Of a DNA stretch of 64,000 nucleotides, positions 1-10,292 are shown in pieces; position 1 is the stretch's first letter; every line of letters starts with the position of its first letter. This stretch comes from Aaosphaeria pasadenensis (lineage: Eukaryota; Ascomycota; Dothideomycetes; Pleosporales). The position numbers and the translations under genes are program-made. Under the pieces are notes generated by a model. That model was not told the origin of the DNA. It was given only the letters and a program-made list of their open reading frames with translations, and searched no databases. Location: NCBI GenBank assembly GCA_022813625.1, contig JAKLMB010000037.1, positions 1-64,000 on the forward strand, given 5' to 3'.

Positions 1-110
1 TAACCCTAACCCTAACCCTAACCCTAACCCTAACCCTAACCCTAACCCTAACCCTAACCCTAACCCTAACCCTAACCTAACCCTAACCCTAACCCTAACC
101 CTAACCCTAA
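1..110. repeat. Telomeric repeat, CCCTAA units
   Basis: About 18 tandem TAACCC units run from the first base to about position 110. This is the C-rich strand of a TTAGGG telomere, so the chromosome end lies to the left. One unit near positions 71-79 is a base short (CCTAA). Unique sequence starts immediately after, with no recognisable telomere-associated repeat between. Confidence 0.97.
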
Positions 111-520
111 AGTTAGACTCTCTGGACGGAAGGACTTTTCGTGCGACGCTTTTGACGAAGGGACCTGTGGGTACAGTAACTGCAAAGATTGAAGGGAAGG
201 AAGTGGCGAAGGGAGTAAGAACGTTTAACCATCTGATTGAAGCTGGTGGATTAATGCGAACGCGAGATTGGAATAGGCGTGGAGGGTATGAGCAGAAGAG
301 GACGGTGCTTGTGGAGCTGTACTTCCGGATTGACCAAGAGGTTGGTTTTGAAGTGACGCACGGGAAGGGAGACGAACCTATGTTGATGTTTGATAAACAG
401 CTGCAGATCTGCATTAATGTAGCAGATTATGTGAAGCGAAGCAATGGTGGGAAAGAAGGTGACATGTTTGTAGAGGCAGGAAAGGTGACAGATGTAGTAT
501 CAATGATTTATTATAGATAG
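110..520 (+). CDS. C-terminal part of a gene truncated by the telomere
   Basis: An open frame runs from the telomere boundary to a stop at 518-520. It has no ATG near its start, and the frame stays open back through the CCCTAA repeats (Thr-Leu codons). The roughly 136 residues are acidic/basic mixed, with no signal peptide or membrane segment, and I do not recognise the family. The likely reading is that the 5' part of a gene was lost and the end healed by telomere addition. Alternatively the frame is fortuitous. Downstream, 521-843 holds nothing I can identify. Confidence 0.35.
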   Translation, partial: KLDSLDGRTFRATLLTKGPVGTVTAKIEGKEVAKGVRTFNHLIEAGGLMRTRDWNRRGGYEQKRTVLVELYFRIDQEVGFEVTHGKGDEPMLMFDKQLQICINVADYVKRSNGGKEGDMFVEAGKVTDVVSMIYYR

Positions 521-843
521 ATAAGCTAGAAAAAAAAATAAGGAGTTGGCGTTTTGGCGCAGTGATTTACAAAGGGCCCGAAAGTAATAGAAGTGAGATG
601 ACGTTGTAGATTGATTGTAATTGAACGAGAGAGTGTACAGGCTCAGTGTCCTTCGAAAAGTGTAGACCTGTTGTCGGAGAGGGTGCAGTCTTGGCATTTC
701 CCTCTATGAAATTTTGTGTTAAACCTGTGCACAGACAGTGTACAGATATGATTCCATTTAACACAAAAGTTTAGCATTATAACGCTCTTAGCATTAATAC
801 TTATTATAGACTATAGGCAGACTAGTAGCTAGAGGGTGAGTAT

Positions 844-1226
844 TGTTACGATCTACCTTTGGCCTAGGGAGAGCCACGATAAGAAGAAGGCCACCTCGCC
901 CCAACACCACGAACAAGGGAAGGTCACGTGACCATGATCGCTATGATCACTATGATCATGATCAAACATGATCATGTCCAACTGTGATCACAAAGCCATG
1001 ATCACCCGGAATATATATAGGAACCCAGAATACCCTTATGGTCTTCTGTGTTTAACCCAAGTTAGTATCGAACAATACACTCTACTGTTCTATCGCTATT
1101 ATCACTCTTTGCCTTGCAACCGCTCCAAGCTACTCTTCAGATTATCCCCGAGAACCAACCAGTAGATCCTCGATCTCAACAGTAGCCTCTAGTTACTGCC
1201 CTAGGATAGGGTAATTGTAATCTACC
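844..1226 (+). mobile_element. LTR-like remnant, copy 1
   Basis: The segment begins TGTTACGATC and carries a TATA-like stretch (ATATATATAG) at about 1011-1020. It shares about 170 bp, at 1020-1182, with the reverse complement of 5111-5294. Shared blocks include CTACTGTTCTA, AGATTATCCCGAG-like sequence, GAGAACCAACCAGTAGATC and CGATCTCAAC. The right edge meets the broken end of the isomerase-like gene at about 1225. No internal gag/pol sequence is present, so this is best read as a solo LTR or LTR fragment. The exact ends and a target-site duplication could not be settled. Confidence 0.6.
922..1000. repeat. Cluster of TGATCA palindromes beside a GGTCACGTGACC palindrome
   Basis: A perfect 12-bp palindrome GGTCACGTGACC (922-933, with a CACGTG core) is followed by a run of about eight ATGATCA/TGATCAT units up to about 1000. 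It lies in the upstream (U3-like) part of LTR copy 1 and has no counterpart in copy 2. It may be the element's promoter or enhancer, or an expanded palindromic microsatellite. Confidence 0.6.
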
Positions 1227-1527
1227 CCTTAGCAGTCTTTAGGCGCTCTTCGAGCGATATTTCTAAGTTCCCTTTGAAATTTTCGAACGCGTTCAAGTTC
1301 AAAACGGTAATTTGATATGTGCGGCAGAATTCGCGGGTTTGTTGGGCAGATTGGATCTCGGACTGTGCATTGGATATCCCATGCTGAGTGAGGTCATTGT
1401 ATACCAGTTCTATGCCTTGAAATCCGTGCGATGCTGCTGCTTTGATCTTGCGTTCCAGTGTGTGGGTTGGATAGTTTCCTAGAGATATTGATGACACTGC
1501 CCAGCTGATGTTTGGGTTCAGCGACAT
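1222..1527 (-). pseudogene. Sugar-phosphate isomerase/epimerase-like protein, N-terminal fragment
   Basis: The ATG at 1527 opens a 101-residue frame. Its start (SSISLGNYPTHTLERKI, then GFQGIELVYNDL) matches the first beta-alpha units of xylose-isomerase-like TIM barrels, the family that includes fungal 3-dehydroshikimate dehydratases. Similarity runs to EERLKTAK and stops at about 1225, exactly where LTR-like sequence begins. Full-length members are about 300 residues or more, so two thirds of the barrel is missing and the fragment cannot be catalytic. The remainder is not found on the far side of the LTR, so sequence was lost as well as interrupted. The exact substrate class is uncertain. 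Confidence 0.65.
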
Positions 1528-1759
1528 GATTCAGATAATTTGTGAGGAAAACTAATGGGAGTCTATTGCGTATGTATTGCTGTATATGCAATCTGCTCTA
1601 TTTTCCGGCCAATCGGTCCCAAGTTGCAACTTTTGAGTGTTGTTGACTTGCACTGCGGACGAGTAGCCCATGGATACCTGGCACCCTGATCAAAAGCTAG
1701 TGTGCAACGATAGGTGCAACGACAATCCGCATCCGCTTCAGCTGGGGCGATACATAGTT

Positions 1760-3185
1760 TCACATGACTAGCTCCATCATCTGCATGCTCCATTTCCACA
1801 ACATGTCCATCAGCTGTTCATTTCTAGCAGCATCGGAGAGGTTGGCCTCTGTCGCGTCCCAGCTATATTCGTACCAGAATTTCCCCGACAGTGGAACGAC
1901 ATCGAAGTACCTACCACTTAATTTGCGCGTTGCAATCTCGTGGTCAGTTGCAAGCAGGAGTATAGTGCGGGCACCGTCTTGGACTGGAATACTGGTTACT
2001 CGGACGGCTAGCGAGGAAAGAATGGCTATCCAAGGCGGAAGGGCAGCAGAGTCAGTGCCGGCAGATGTTCCTATCGTACCTGGATTTTCAAAGGTCAGTA
2101 GCTAGAGAGAGTGGGAAGCGGATGGTAATAACCTGGGTTAAGACAATTAACAAATACGTTGCTATGGCCAGTTTCCTGGAGGCGTCTCTGGAGAGCTCGG
2201 GCGAAAAGGATGTTTGCAAGCTTTGAGCGCGCATATCTAAACCTTGATTTAGTACTAGATTTCTCAGCCACGCGCAGTGGTTTACTCTCAAATTGACTGG
2301 CGCACACCTTTGCAAGCTTCCTTGAACATCTACGAGTGTCTGAATGCATGACAACCCTTCGACTCTTAAACTATCAAAGTCAATGATGGTTCCTGGCACG
2401 GGCTTGTACATCGTGTGAGCGTGAGAAGCAACTACAACGATTCTGGCGTCGCCAAATCGCTTGGAAGTTTCTTTAATGAGATCCTATAGTTGTGTGATGA
2501 GTCTAAACGTAACTATATATTGAGCAAAATTGACTTTTGAGCACCTACAAGCAGGTTGTAAATGAAGACAAAGTGGCCAAGATGCTATGATTCTAATTAG
2601 TTTCCTTAATGGGGACCGAGACGCTTTCAATGTTCACATTGGTCTGTCCTCGAATTAGCCTGGAGTCATACATGCAATGGTCTAGTTACCTACACCAAAC
2701 TGAATCTCTATTCCATCCGTTGTAAGAGTCTGAGGCTTTGGGTTGTTAGCAGTTGTCCTGTCAGCGACGGAAAAGGAAGACTCTTCTTCGTTGATATCAT
2801 ACCATTACAGAAAGCGCGGCGTTAGCGACCACTACGTCAAGTCTTGTCTCCATCTCCTTGAATTGCTTTGCTGCGCGGATGCAGCTCTTCATATCTGATA
2901 AATTGAGTTCTAAGAACTTCAAAGAAGTTTGGGTATCATCGATGTCTGATAATTCTTCTAACAGTTCCTGAAACTTTTTCTGTGACCTTGATGCAACATA
3001 TACTCGAGCATTACGTCGAAGAAGTTGAATTACTGTTTCCTTGCCGATTCCAGTTGCGCCCCTGCAGTCTCACGGTCATGGTATGTTTTCAATGCAGTTG
3101 ACCGTACTTACCCTGTCACAATAACAACTTTCTGCGATAGATCAGGAATATTCTCTGGTGAGAATTCTTTCTTGAATGACTCCAT
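1760..3185 (-). CDS. Short-chain dehydrogenase/reductase (SDR)
   Basis: This is a multi-exon SDR, probably NAD(P)H-dependent. The ATG is at 3183-3185. The first exon ends IVTGG and continues after a 50-nt intron as ATGIGKET, giving the TGxxxGIG cofactor motif. LGHFVFIYNLL and VVVASHAH follow, then YARSKLANILFARAL with the catalytic YxxxK, spliced across an intron that opens GTGTGCG and has a TACTAAAT branch site. After another intron comes NPGTIGTSAG, and the protein ends SMQMMELVM. Five or so introns restore one continuous frame. The least certain junction is just before LGHF (about 2590), where a 5-bp AGCAT repeat is present. The gene appears intact. It resembles the retinol-dehydrogenase/WWOX-like fungal SDRs, and the substrate is unknown. 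Confidence 0.82.
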
Positions 3186-3463
3186 ATTATGACCTTGTCA
3201 GTGCTGTAGGTACTCTATCTTCACGAATGAGAATCAGACTTTGCAAAGCTTCGTGATTTGAAAGGGCCAGAAGGGCTAGTTATACATGCGTCTAAAATCC
3301 TTTAACATGTTCTATCTGGTGCAAAACGTGTCTCTATCTGAACAATGGACATGACATGGTTAACTTAAGAATCAGCTAAACCTGGGTAGGTATATGGTAA
3401 AATGCTCCCTTGCTCTGATATCATGATGCATTATGTCCGTTTATTTCCGTAGAGCGGGTCAAG

Positions 3464-3525
3464 GACAAATTCGTCCGGGTTGGCCAAGAGAATGTACAGA
3501 TTCGTCCGGATTGACGAAGAGAGGG
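3464..3525. repeat. Two tandem imperfect 31-bp units
   Basis: Two neighbouring units, 3464-3494 and 3495-3525, share the core ATTCGTCCGG(G/A)TTG and a GA(A)GAGA tail. They lie in the gap between the SDR start and the hydrolase 3' end. The rest of 3186-3602 shows nothing recognisable. Confidence 0.6.
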
Positions 3526-3602
3526 AATAGGCTATAATCCTCTATCTAATCTTTTTCGAGGAATTTAGGAATTAGCTGTTACAGTTACTGTACCTTGCTT
3601 TG

Positions 3603-4859
3603 TTATCCTAACCTTACTTCCTTTACTATCCAATCATCTACCAGACTAGCAATTTGCAGGTTGTTTAACTCAAGATGCATGAAATGCCCATTACCTCTTA
3701 TGCCAATGTCTGCAAGCTGAATCCACTCTGGTCTTCCACCAACTTGCTTCAGGTAATCGATGATACAATGTCCAAATGTGATATGGTTACTTCCCTCGCT
3801 TGTGAGACTTAAGTAGGGCACACTTGACACGTTTGGCAATCGACGTGCTGGCTCGGCTTGTCGATAGCAGGTTCGATGTTCAATCGTATCGTTGCCGACG
3901 GATTGTATCACGAGTTCTGTATCTTCTGAGCTTACTGTTCTACAAAAAGGCACTGAGCATGGGAGAGTTTGCGCACCTGATGCGTTTCTTGCTGGAGGAT
4001 CATATGAGAGAGGCGAAAACGTCAAGCCCCATGGGGACTGTAGCACACCACCCAAGCTGCCAACATTATACCTCCAGAACGGTGTAGTGGCTGCTTCCAA
4101 ATTGATGCTACCTTTCACTAGGTGTGGGCAATCATTTGAGAGCAAAATCGGGTAGAATGAACCGAGGGAGTGGGATATTAGGAATGCCGGACTTCCCAGT
4201 AAACGTAACAGCTCACAACCGGAAGTGCGCATTGCAAGTTCTTGCTGAACAAAACTCGTAGTCCACGGAATCAAGGTCTTTTTAAATGCGTCAAAAGTGG
4301 GGTCGCCATTGTCGATACCGCTGCCCGGCCATTGAGTGTGCTTGGTGGAAGGAGCGGTAAAGCCGGCTTGCGCAAGCTCTGCTGCGATTCCGGGGTTCAT
4401 AGAATACTGGCTGAAATCATTTGCTGCACTACGGGCTCCGCTATACGCATCGACTAAGTAAACAGTATACCCTTTCTCGACAAAATAAGTTGCCCACCCC
4501 TTTCTATACAGGCGTCAGCTGTGGTTCTAATGATTTCGCCGTGCGTACCTATTATCAGGTGTGTTCAACCACGATACTGCCGATGTTCCCCCGCCGTGAA
4601 AGAATACCAGGGGATGTGGTTGCAATGTTCTCCCTGGTGGCGAAAGCTTTTCGACGTAAATTTGATCTATGGTGACATTTCCGAGTGCGGTCTGGATGTA
4701 ACGACCACCGACATAGAAAGCATCACGTCTATATAGTGTTTCTTTTGATAAGCAGTGAACACTCACGGCATTGACACCGTAACAATCAGGCGAAACGTTT
4801 TCTGTGACAGAAATAGCTGCGAAACTAGAAATTACACACAGTGCAGTATGTATCTTCAT
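3603..4859 (-). CDS. Secreted alpha/beta-hydrolase (esterase-like)
   Basis: This is a 403-residue protein from the ATG at 4857-4859, with one 45-nt intron (4504-4548). The first 20 residues (MKIHTALCVISSFAAISVTE) read as a signal peptide, so it is probably secreted. The oxyanion-hole motif HGGG is followed by WLNTPDNRKGWATYF and GYTVYLVDAYSGARS, as in a family of bacterial and fungal esterases. The nucleophile elbow is SHSLGS (Ser in xSxxG; the first Gly is replaced by Ser). The catalytic His is likely in GNGHFMHLE near the C terminus. Several NxS/T sites fit secretion. Length and motifs are complete, so it appears functional. The substrate cannot be inferred. Confidence 0.85.
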
Positions 4860-5110
4860 TATGGATCAGTAAAAGAATATGCTAGAAGGTATGATCAAGA
4901 GTCAAGGAGTTATCAGGCACATAACATACATGTTTGACTAAGTCAGTTTAAGTACTTGCACCCCAGACATACAGCGCAAAAGCCCGTTTTCCTGTTTTGT
5001 CCAAACTCTGCCCAAAATAAACATCTTGATTGAAGGATTGAAGTTCCGGCCAGTCATAGAATAGCCTAAAAGCCGATTTAGCTTGTGGCTTATTGATATG
5101 TAAGCATCAT

Positions 5111-5294
5111 GCAGGTGTTGAGATCGAAGATCTACTGGTTGGTTCTCGGGAATAATCTAAAGTAGGGAGCAAGAGGCAATCAAGGCAGAAGGCAACTATA
5201 ACAGTAGAACAGTAGATCGTATTATTTAATATCTCTTAGGAATGCTATAAGGGGATTCCAGGTTCTCTATATGGGAGAGCTGGCTCTACAACAA
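5111..5294 (-). mobile_element. LTR-like remnant, copy 2 (inverted relative to copy 1)
   Basis: Read on the minus strand, this stretch matches 1020-1182: GAACC..GGAAT..CCTTATAG, CTACTGTTCTACTGTTAT, GAGAACCAACCAGTAGATC and TCGATCTCAAC. On the plus strand it begins TGTTGAGATC and can be drawn as ending CTACAACA, the usual TG..CA form of an LTR. A GCAGG occurs just before it and again at about 5306, which may be chance or a duplication. 4860-5110 and 5295-5732 hold no recognisable gene. Confidence 0.55.
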
Positions 5295-5732
5295 AACCTA
5301 CTTGCGCAGGGATCAAGATCCCGTACGCTTTGCAGCATAGTAGCAGAGCAAGAAGCTGGAGAAAAGTAAGGAAAGGGATCCAACAGCTTGCATAGATCCT
5401 ACATAACTATCTGGTTGGTATTACTGACTATCTTTCAGATACTATGGCGAGCCGTGTCTCTGACTTGGTGATCTTTGCGCAGACTTCCGTCTGCAGCATT
5501 CTGGTATAGGCCATCAACTTCGTAAACAGGGTGTCTTGCTAGCTCGAGAACGTCTGCCTATACAAACAGAAGCAAGTCCGCAAGGCCCCGCCTTCTATCA
5601 GAAACATGACCTGAATTGTATAGGTGAATGGGAGATAACAACCTCAGAGCAGCACGCTCAAGATCAAGCCAATGGAGATTGCGATTCTATGAAATTGGTT
5701 GTGCTCAAATTAGATCCTTGATTTAATAGGGG

Positions 5733-6951
5733 TTGAACATTCAAGAAGTGAAGGCAGGCATCTTCGAATTCATGTTGCAAACAGCTCTTGTATTTGGCTT
5801 CTGGATCAACTACGGCGTCAACAGGAACATCTCCAGCGGCACCGATCGCCAATGGCATATCCCCGTCGCGGCGCATTTCATTCCTGCAGGGTTACTCCTC
5901 CTCAGCATGCCGTTTCTTATCGAGTCCCCTCGCTGGTTGGTTTCCAAGAACCGCATCTCGGAAGCTACGCGTGCTTTGTGCTGAGTGCGCAATCTGGATG
6001 CAGATCACGAGTACTTGAGGGCTGAGATGGAAGAGATTCAGACTAGTATTACGGATCAGTTGGGAGTCAGTTGTGCACGTAGATCCACGGTGCAAATCTT
6101 CCGAGAGATTTGCGCGCCTGGGATTCGGAACAGAGTCATTCTCAGCGTACCTCTTATGCTGCTGCAGAATCTGACGGGTATCAACGCCGTCAACTACTGC
6201 TCACCTACAATCCTGAAGAGCATTGGCTTCACTGGAACAAGTGTCGGTCTTCTCGCGACGGGCATCTACGGCCTCGTCAAGATGTTGACGACTCTTGTTT
6301 TCATGGTTTTCTTCGTCGATAGATTCGGTCGTCGTCCCGCCTTACTCATTGGAGCAGTCGGAGCGATGGTCGCAATGTTCTACCTTGCCGCATATTCCAA
6401 GATGAGCGGCAGCTTTGGCGGGCGTCAACCACCCAAGGGCTCCGGGAGTTAGGCTGCTTTGGCCATGATCTACATCTACGCCATCTTCTATGGTTTCAGC
6501 TGGAATGGGATCACGTGGATTTTTGCATCGGAGCTTATGCCCAACCGCGTGAGAACTTTGGGAATGGTAAGTCAATATGCCTTTCTTCAGAGTCGTGATT
6601 GGAACCGTACTGACGTTTTTACTTTTACAAATGTGCGCAGTTTGCATGCAATGGCTTGCCCAATTCCTAGTTGTCTACTCCCTACCCCACATGATTGCAG
6701 GAATCAAATACGGAACATTGATCTTCTTCGCCTCGTGCACTGTCATTACGTTCTTCTTTGCGTATTTCTTAGTACCCGAGACGAAGGATGTATCTCTCGA
6801 AGACATGGATTCGATGTTTGGTAATGGCGCTCCACTACTTGCAAGAGCTGCGCGGGGGGGATATCTTGGTGCTCATCAGGCCGGTATCAATGTTGTCAAC
6901 ATCAATCATGTCGAGGGTAAGAACGATGTTGAGTACAAAGAGGAAGCATAA
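5733..6951 (+). pseudogene. MFS sugar/quinate permease-like, truncated and with in-frame stops
   Basis: The frame starts inside the protein at VKAGIFEF..GFWINYGVN (normally near residue 170), so the first five or so membrane helices are absent. SPRWLVSKNR, MLLQNLTGINAVNYCSPTI, FFVDRFGRRPALL and LVPETKDVSLEDMDSMFG follow, typical of fungal quinate permeases and related MFS sugar porters. An in-frame TGA at 5982-5984 falls where relatives usually have Trp, and a TAG lies at 6450-6452. One intron (GTAAGT..GCAG, about 6569-6639) is still readable. The missing start lies on the side of LTR copy 2. The gene is not expected to make a working transporter. Confidence 0.8.
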
Positions 6952-7500
6952 AAGTCTATAGAGTAGATAGGCAGATTGACATATAGTATATGACTAATAA
7001 GCCAAGGCGACTTCTCTTTTCGACTTATAATTCTAGCTAAATGTCGCCTGCAAATAGGGTTTCAGAAAGAATGTGACGTTGCATAATCAGAGGTGAGGCA
7101 ATCAGAGTCCTTCGTGATAAGGGAGTGAGCCTGCCTTCTTCCCAGATCATGACAGTATGTTCGTAAAGAGATCTGTACTCAGAAAAGCTGATTCGGTAAA
7201 GAGCGGGTAAAACCCCGGTACATAAGCTATACATCGGCCCGGTTATTGCCGCCACGCTATAGCAATCTAGTGACCTATGGGGTATGGGGAAGTGGAGCTG
7301 TCCTTTGGTGCCTTGATAGCTCCACACAGACAAAGCTCGAATAAGCGCGCAAGGTCGATAAGGGTCGAGTGGCAGCTTGATAAGGTTGTTTATAAGTAAA
7401 CAGTGACTCCGCTCCTGTTGTTGAGCTGTGACATTACGAAGACATTTTCAGCATCGTCGCATATCGGAATACCACAGCACCGGAGAAACCCTGAGGTGAA
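6952..7500. other. Intergenic, nothing recognised
   Basis: This is the spacer between the permease pseudogene and the APC permease. It probably includes the promoter of the latter, but no motif stands out. Confidence 0.5.
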
Positions 7501-9348
7501 ATGGCAACTACCACGACAAAAGACATGGTTAGTGAAACCACTGCCCAGAAGGGCAGTGAACAGCCCTTGAGCGCAGATGAGCAGCGACTCGCAGAGATGG
7601 GTGAGGAACCTCCATCAAAGGATCTAGGAATACTTATTCATGAGTACAAGGTCACGCACAAGAGCTAGAACGCCATTTTTCAACATTGTCTCTCATTGGG
7701 CTTGCCTCAACGACCACTATTTCCTGGACAGGGCTTGGGTTGGGAATTGTCACGGAGATCAACGCTGGAGGACCCGGGGCAATTATATATGGATTCATAT
7801 TCGTCTTCGTGTTGCAATGCTTCCTTGGCGCAACCCTGGCCGAGTTTGTCTCCAGCTATCCCACTGAGGGTGGTAGTATGTCATCCCAAACTCTGCAGCA
7901 GCATTTCGCCGAGCTCAGGGCAATTCGCATACTCGTTTAGCATGAACTTGCACTGACTATGGATCCAAGTGTACCATTGGATTGCGGCCGTAGCGCCCAA
8001 GAAACAAGCTCCCTTTCTCAGTTTCCTTACTGGTTGGTTTACAGTGTGTGGATGTAAGTTGCTACTGATCAAAACAATGCATTGAACGAACCTAAGCCAT
8101 ATCAGGGATCTTTACTACAGCATCCACGAACTTGATATACGCACAGACACTCGGAGCGCTAATTGCTTTGTATCATTCGGACATGATGGTAAAGACATGG
8201 GAAATATTCATAATCTACCAAGGACTCAATTTAGCAACAGCCTCCGTCGTGTTATTCGGCAACAAGGTCATTCCGATTCTTAATAAGTTCTCGCTATTCT
8301 ACCTACAAATCGGTTGGCTGGTTGTTCTGGTCACTGTCGTAGCTTGCGCACCTAAGTATCAGAGTCCAGAGTTCGTATTCAGCACCTGGATCAATAACAC
8401 TGGCTGGCAAAACAATGTTGTTGCTTTCGCTGTTGGACTAGTCAATCCTCTATATAGCCTTGGTGGACTTGATGGCGGTGAGTGTTCAAGCGCACCTTAT
8501 GCTCAATTGCTTACTGACCAATTTTTAGTGACGCACATTACCGAGGAAATGCCTAATGTAAGAAAAGCCAGAGGTCTTCAGGTGTTATATATCGGTGATG
8601 CTAATTAAAATGGCAGCCATCACGCAATGCACCATTGGCAATAGCCATCACGCTCATTATCGCATTTTTCACCGGCATCAGCTACCTCATTGGACTCATG
8701 TTCAGCGTACAAGATTACAGCGCGCTTGCCACTACAAATACCGGGCTTCCATTAGCTGAACTCTTTCGCCAAGCTACGCAGTCCGCAGGTGGTGCCTTCG
8801 GACTTACCTTTATTCTTTTCATTGCACTGGGTCCTTGTGTCATCTCTTCCCAGCTGTCTACTTCCCGAGTCCTATGGGCTTTCGCTCGCGATGGTGCTAT
8901 GCCATGGTCATCAACGTGGGCACGTGTAAGCTTGAGATTTGGTATTCCCTTCAATGCACAACTGCTGGTCACGGCCGCCATTGCTGCCTTGGGATGTCTT
9001 TATCTCGGCAGTTCGACAGCATTCAATGCGATGCTGGGATCTGCGGTTACCGTCAACAACATCGCCTACTATATCCCCATTTTGACTAATCTTCTAACTG
9101 GAAGACGGAATATGTATAAGGGTGCTTTTCATATGGGTAAATGGGGCTGGTTTGTCAACGGTGCGACCATTTGTTGGCTCACCTTTGCTATCATCTTCTT
9201 TAGCTTTCCTTACTCCATGCCTGTGCAGGTTCAGAATATGAACTATACCTGTGTGGTTGTCGGCTCTTTGCCAATCCTGATTATCGGCTGGTGGTTTTGG
9301 ATCAGGCAAACTTACCAGGAGAAGATTGCTGTTGCGAAACAGGAGTGA
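7501..9348 (+). CDS. APC-superfamily permease (choline/GABA-type)
   Basis: The ATG at 7501 starts MATTTTKDMV..LSADEQRLAEMG. An intron at 7601-7650 joins this to HAQELERHFSTLSLIGLASTT, then WTGLGLGIVTEINAGGPGAI and YPTEGGVYHWIAAVAP. Further introns (about 7875-7969, 8053-8106, 8482-8528 and 8558-8616) restore SLGGLDGVTHITEEMPNPSRNAP, the hallmark TEE/PNPSRN block of fungal amino-acid, GABA and choline permeases. About twelve membrane helices can be drawn. The gene looks intact, unlike its upstream neighbour. It should act at the plasma membrane, importing an amine or amino acid. The substrate is not deducible. Its position 0.9 kb upstream of the deaminase suggests, without proving, a nitrogen-acquisition role. 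Confidence 0.85.
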
Positions 9349-10292
9349 GTTCCTGAAGAACAAGGACGAATCATAGTTACCTAGTATGCTAGGTTGCCAT
9401 AGGAATCAAAGAGGAATATGTTTTCTAACTAGACACTCTACAAACTGAACCTTTGTCCGTTTCCGACATACAAGTTACACCCCTCGCTAGATTAGCGAAT
9501 TATATGCTGAGTGGTTTGGAAAGGGTGTTTGTACGGATATCATAATTTTGCAACGGTCTCTAACTCTAGCACAGAGACTTGAGTTTACGTATGACTGAAG
9601 AGCGTAGTCGGATTCCCCACTATACCGCATAACCTGGTTGGTAGGGGCCTGGTCAGGCCCAAAGCAGAAGGTCTCTCCTCTAGTTCAATCAACGAACGTG
9701 GGGCCTCAAATCAGCTGATTGTTCTCTTGACATCAGACACGCTCGGGCAACAGGGATGTTGATAGCAATTTTGACTGAGGGCTAAGGCAAGCAACTGATG
9801 AATCACGTGTGTTTACAATACTTTTGAAGGAACTGACATTGTGGGTAAGGCCTTTTTAGCCCTACTCATATTAATTTTATTAGAGATAAGGACTTCTGCA
9901 AGAGGATTGTCCTAGCTCTTGATAACTAAGATTATGCGGTACTTTAAATGCCAGCTCACTTGCAGAATGGCACATGAACAAGTGATAAGCTTCGTGGAGA
10001 AGTGGAGCATGGATGGCGAGATTGTGAGTTTCAAAATCGGCGGATCGGTCGGTTACGTTGACCAGCGGCAATGTCAACGGCTTCCCTCCGATGTTGGCCG
10101 AAGACCACCGGGGTGGAGAATGGCCGGGTGGTCATCCTACACTATCTTCCGGAGATCACAGGTCACACCGATCTTGTAATTGTCATTTTTGTGTAGCCAT
10201 ATTTCTAGACCTTAGATTCAAGTTGCGCACTACTAAAGAACCCGAGCGTCAACAACTTCGACTTCGATCAGTTACTGCTAACCATTACGATC
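9349..10292. other. Intergenic, upstream of the deaminase gene
   Basis: No gene is supported here. The stretch has moderate AT content and contains one ACCGG (10107-10111) in an ACCACCGGGGTGG near-palindrome. The same ACCGG core recurs in the hexokinase/regulator intergenic region. Short frames here lack family features. Confidence 0.5.

Noticed and set aside
2088..2411. Apparent frameshift in the SDR gene
   Set aside because: A GTGTGC..TACTAAATCAAG intron of about 64 nt joins the two frames exactly at LQ-RFRYARSK, so the gene is not broken there.
7501..7667. Apparent early stop in the APC permease (THKS then TAG)
   Set aside because: The intron 7601-7650 removes it and restores AEMG-HAQELERHFSTLSLIG.
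9919..10179. Short frames upstream of the deaminase
   Set aside because: No family features, and they overlap on both strands; treated as intergenic.
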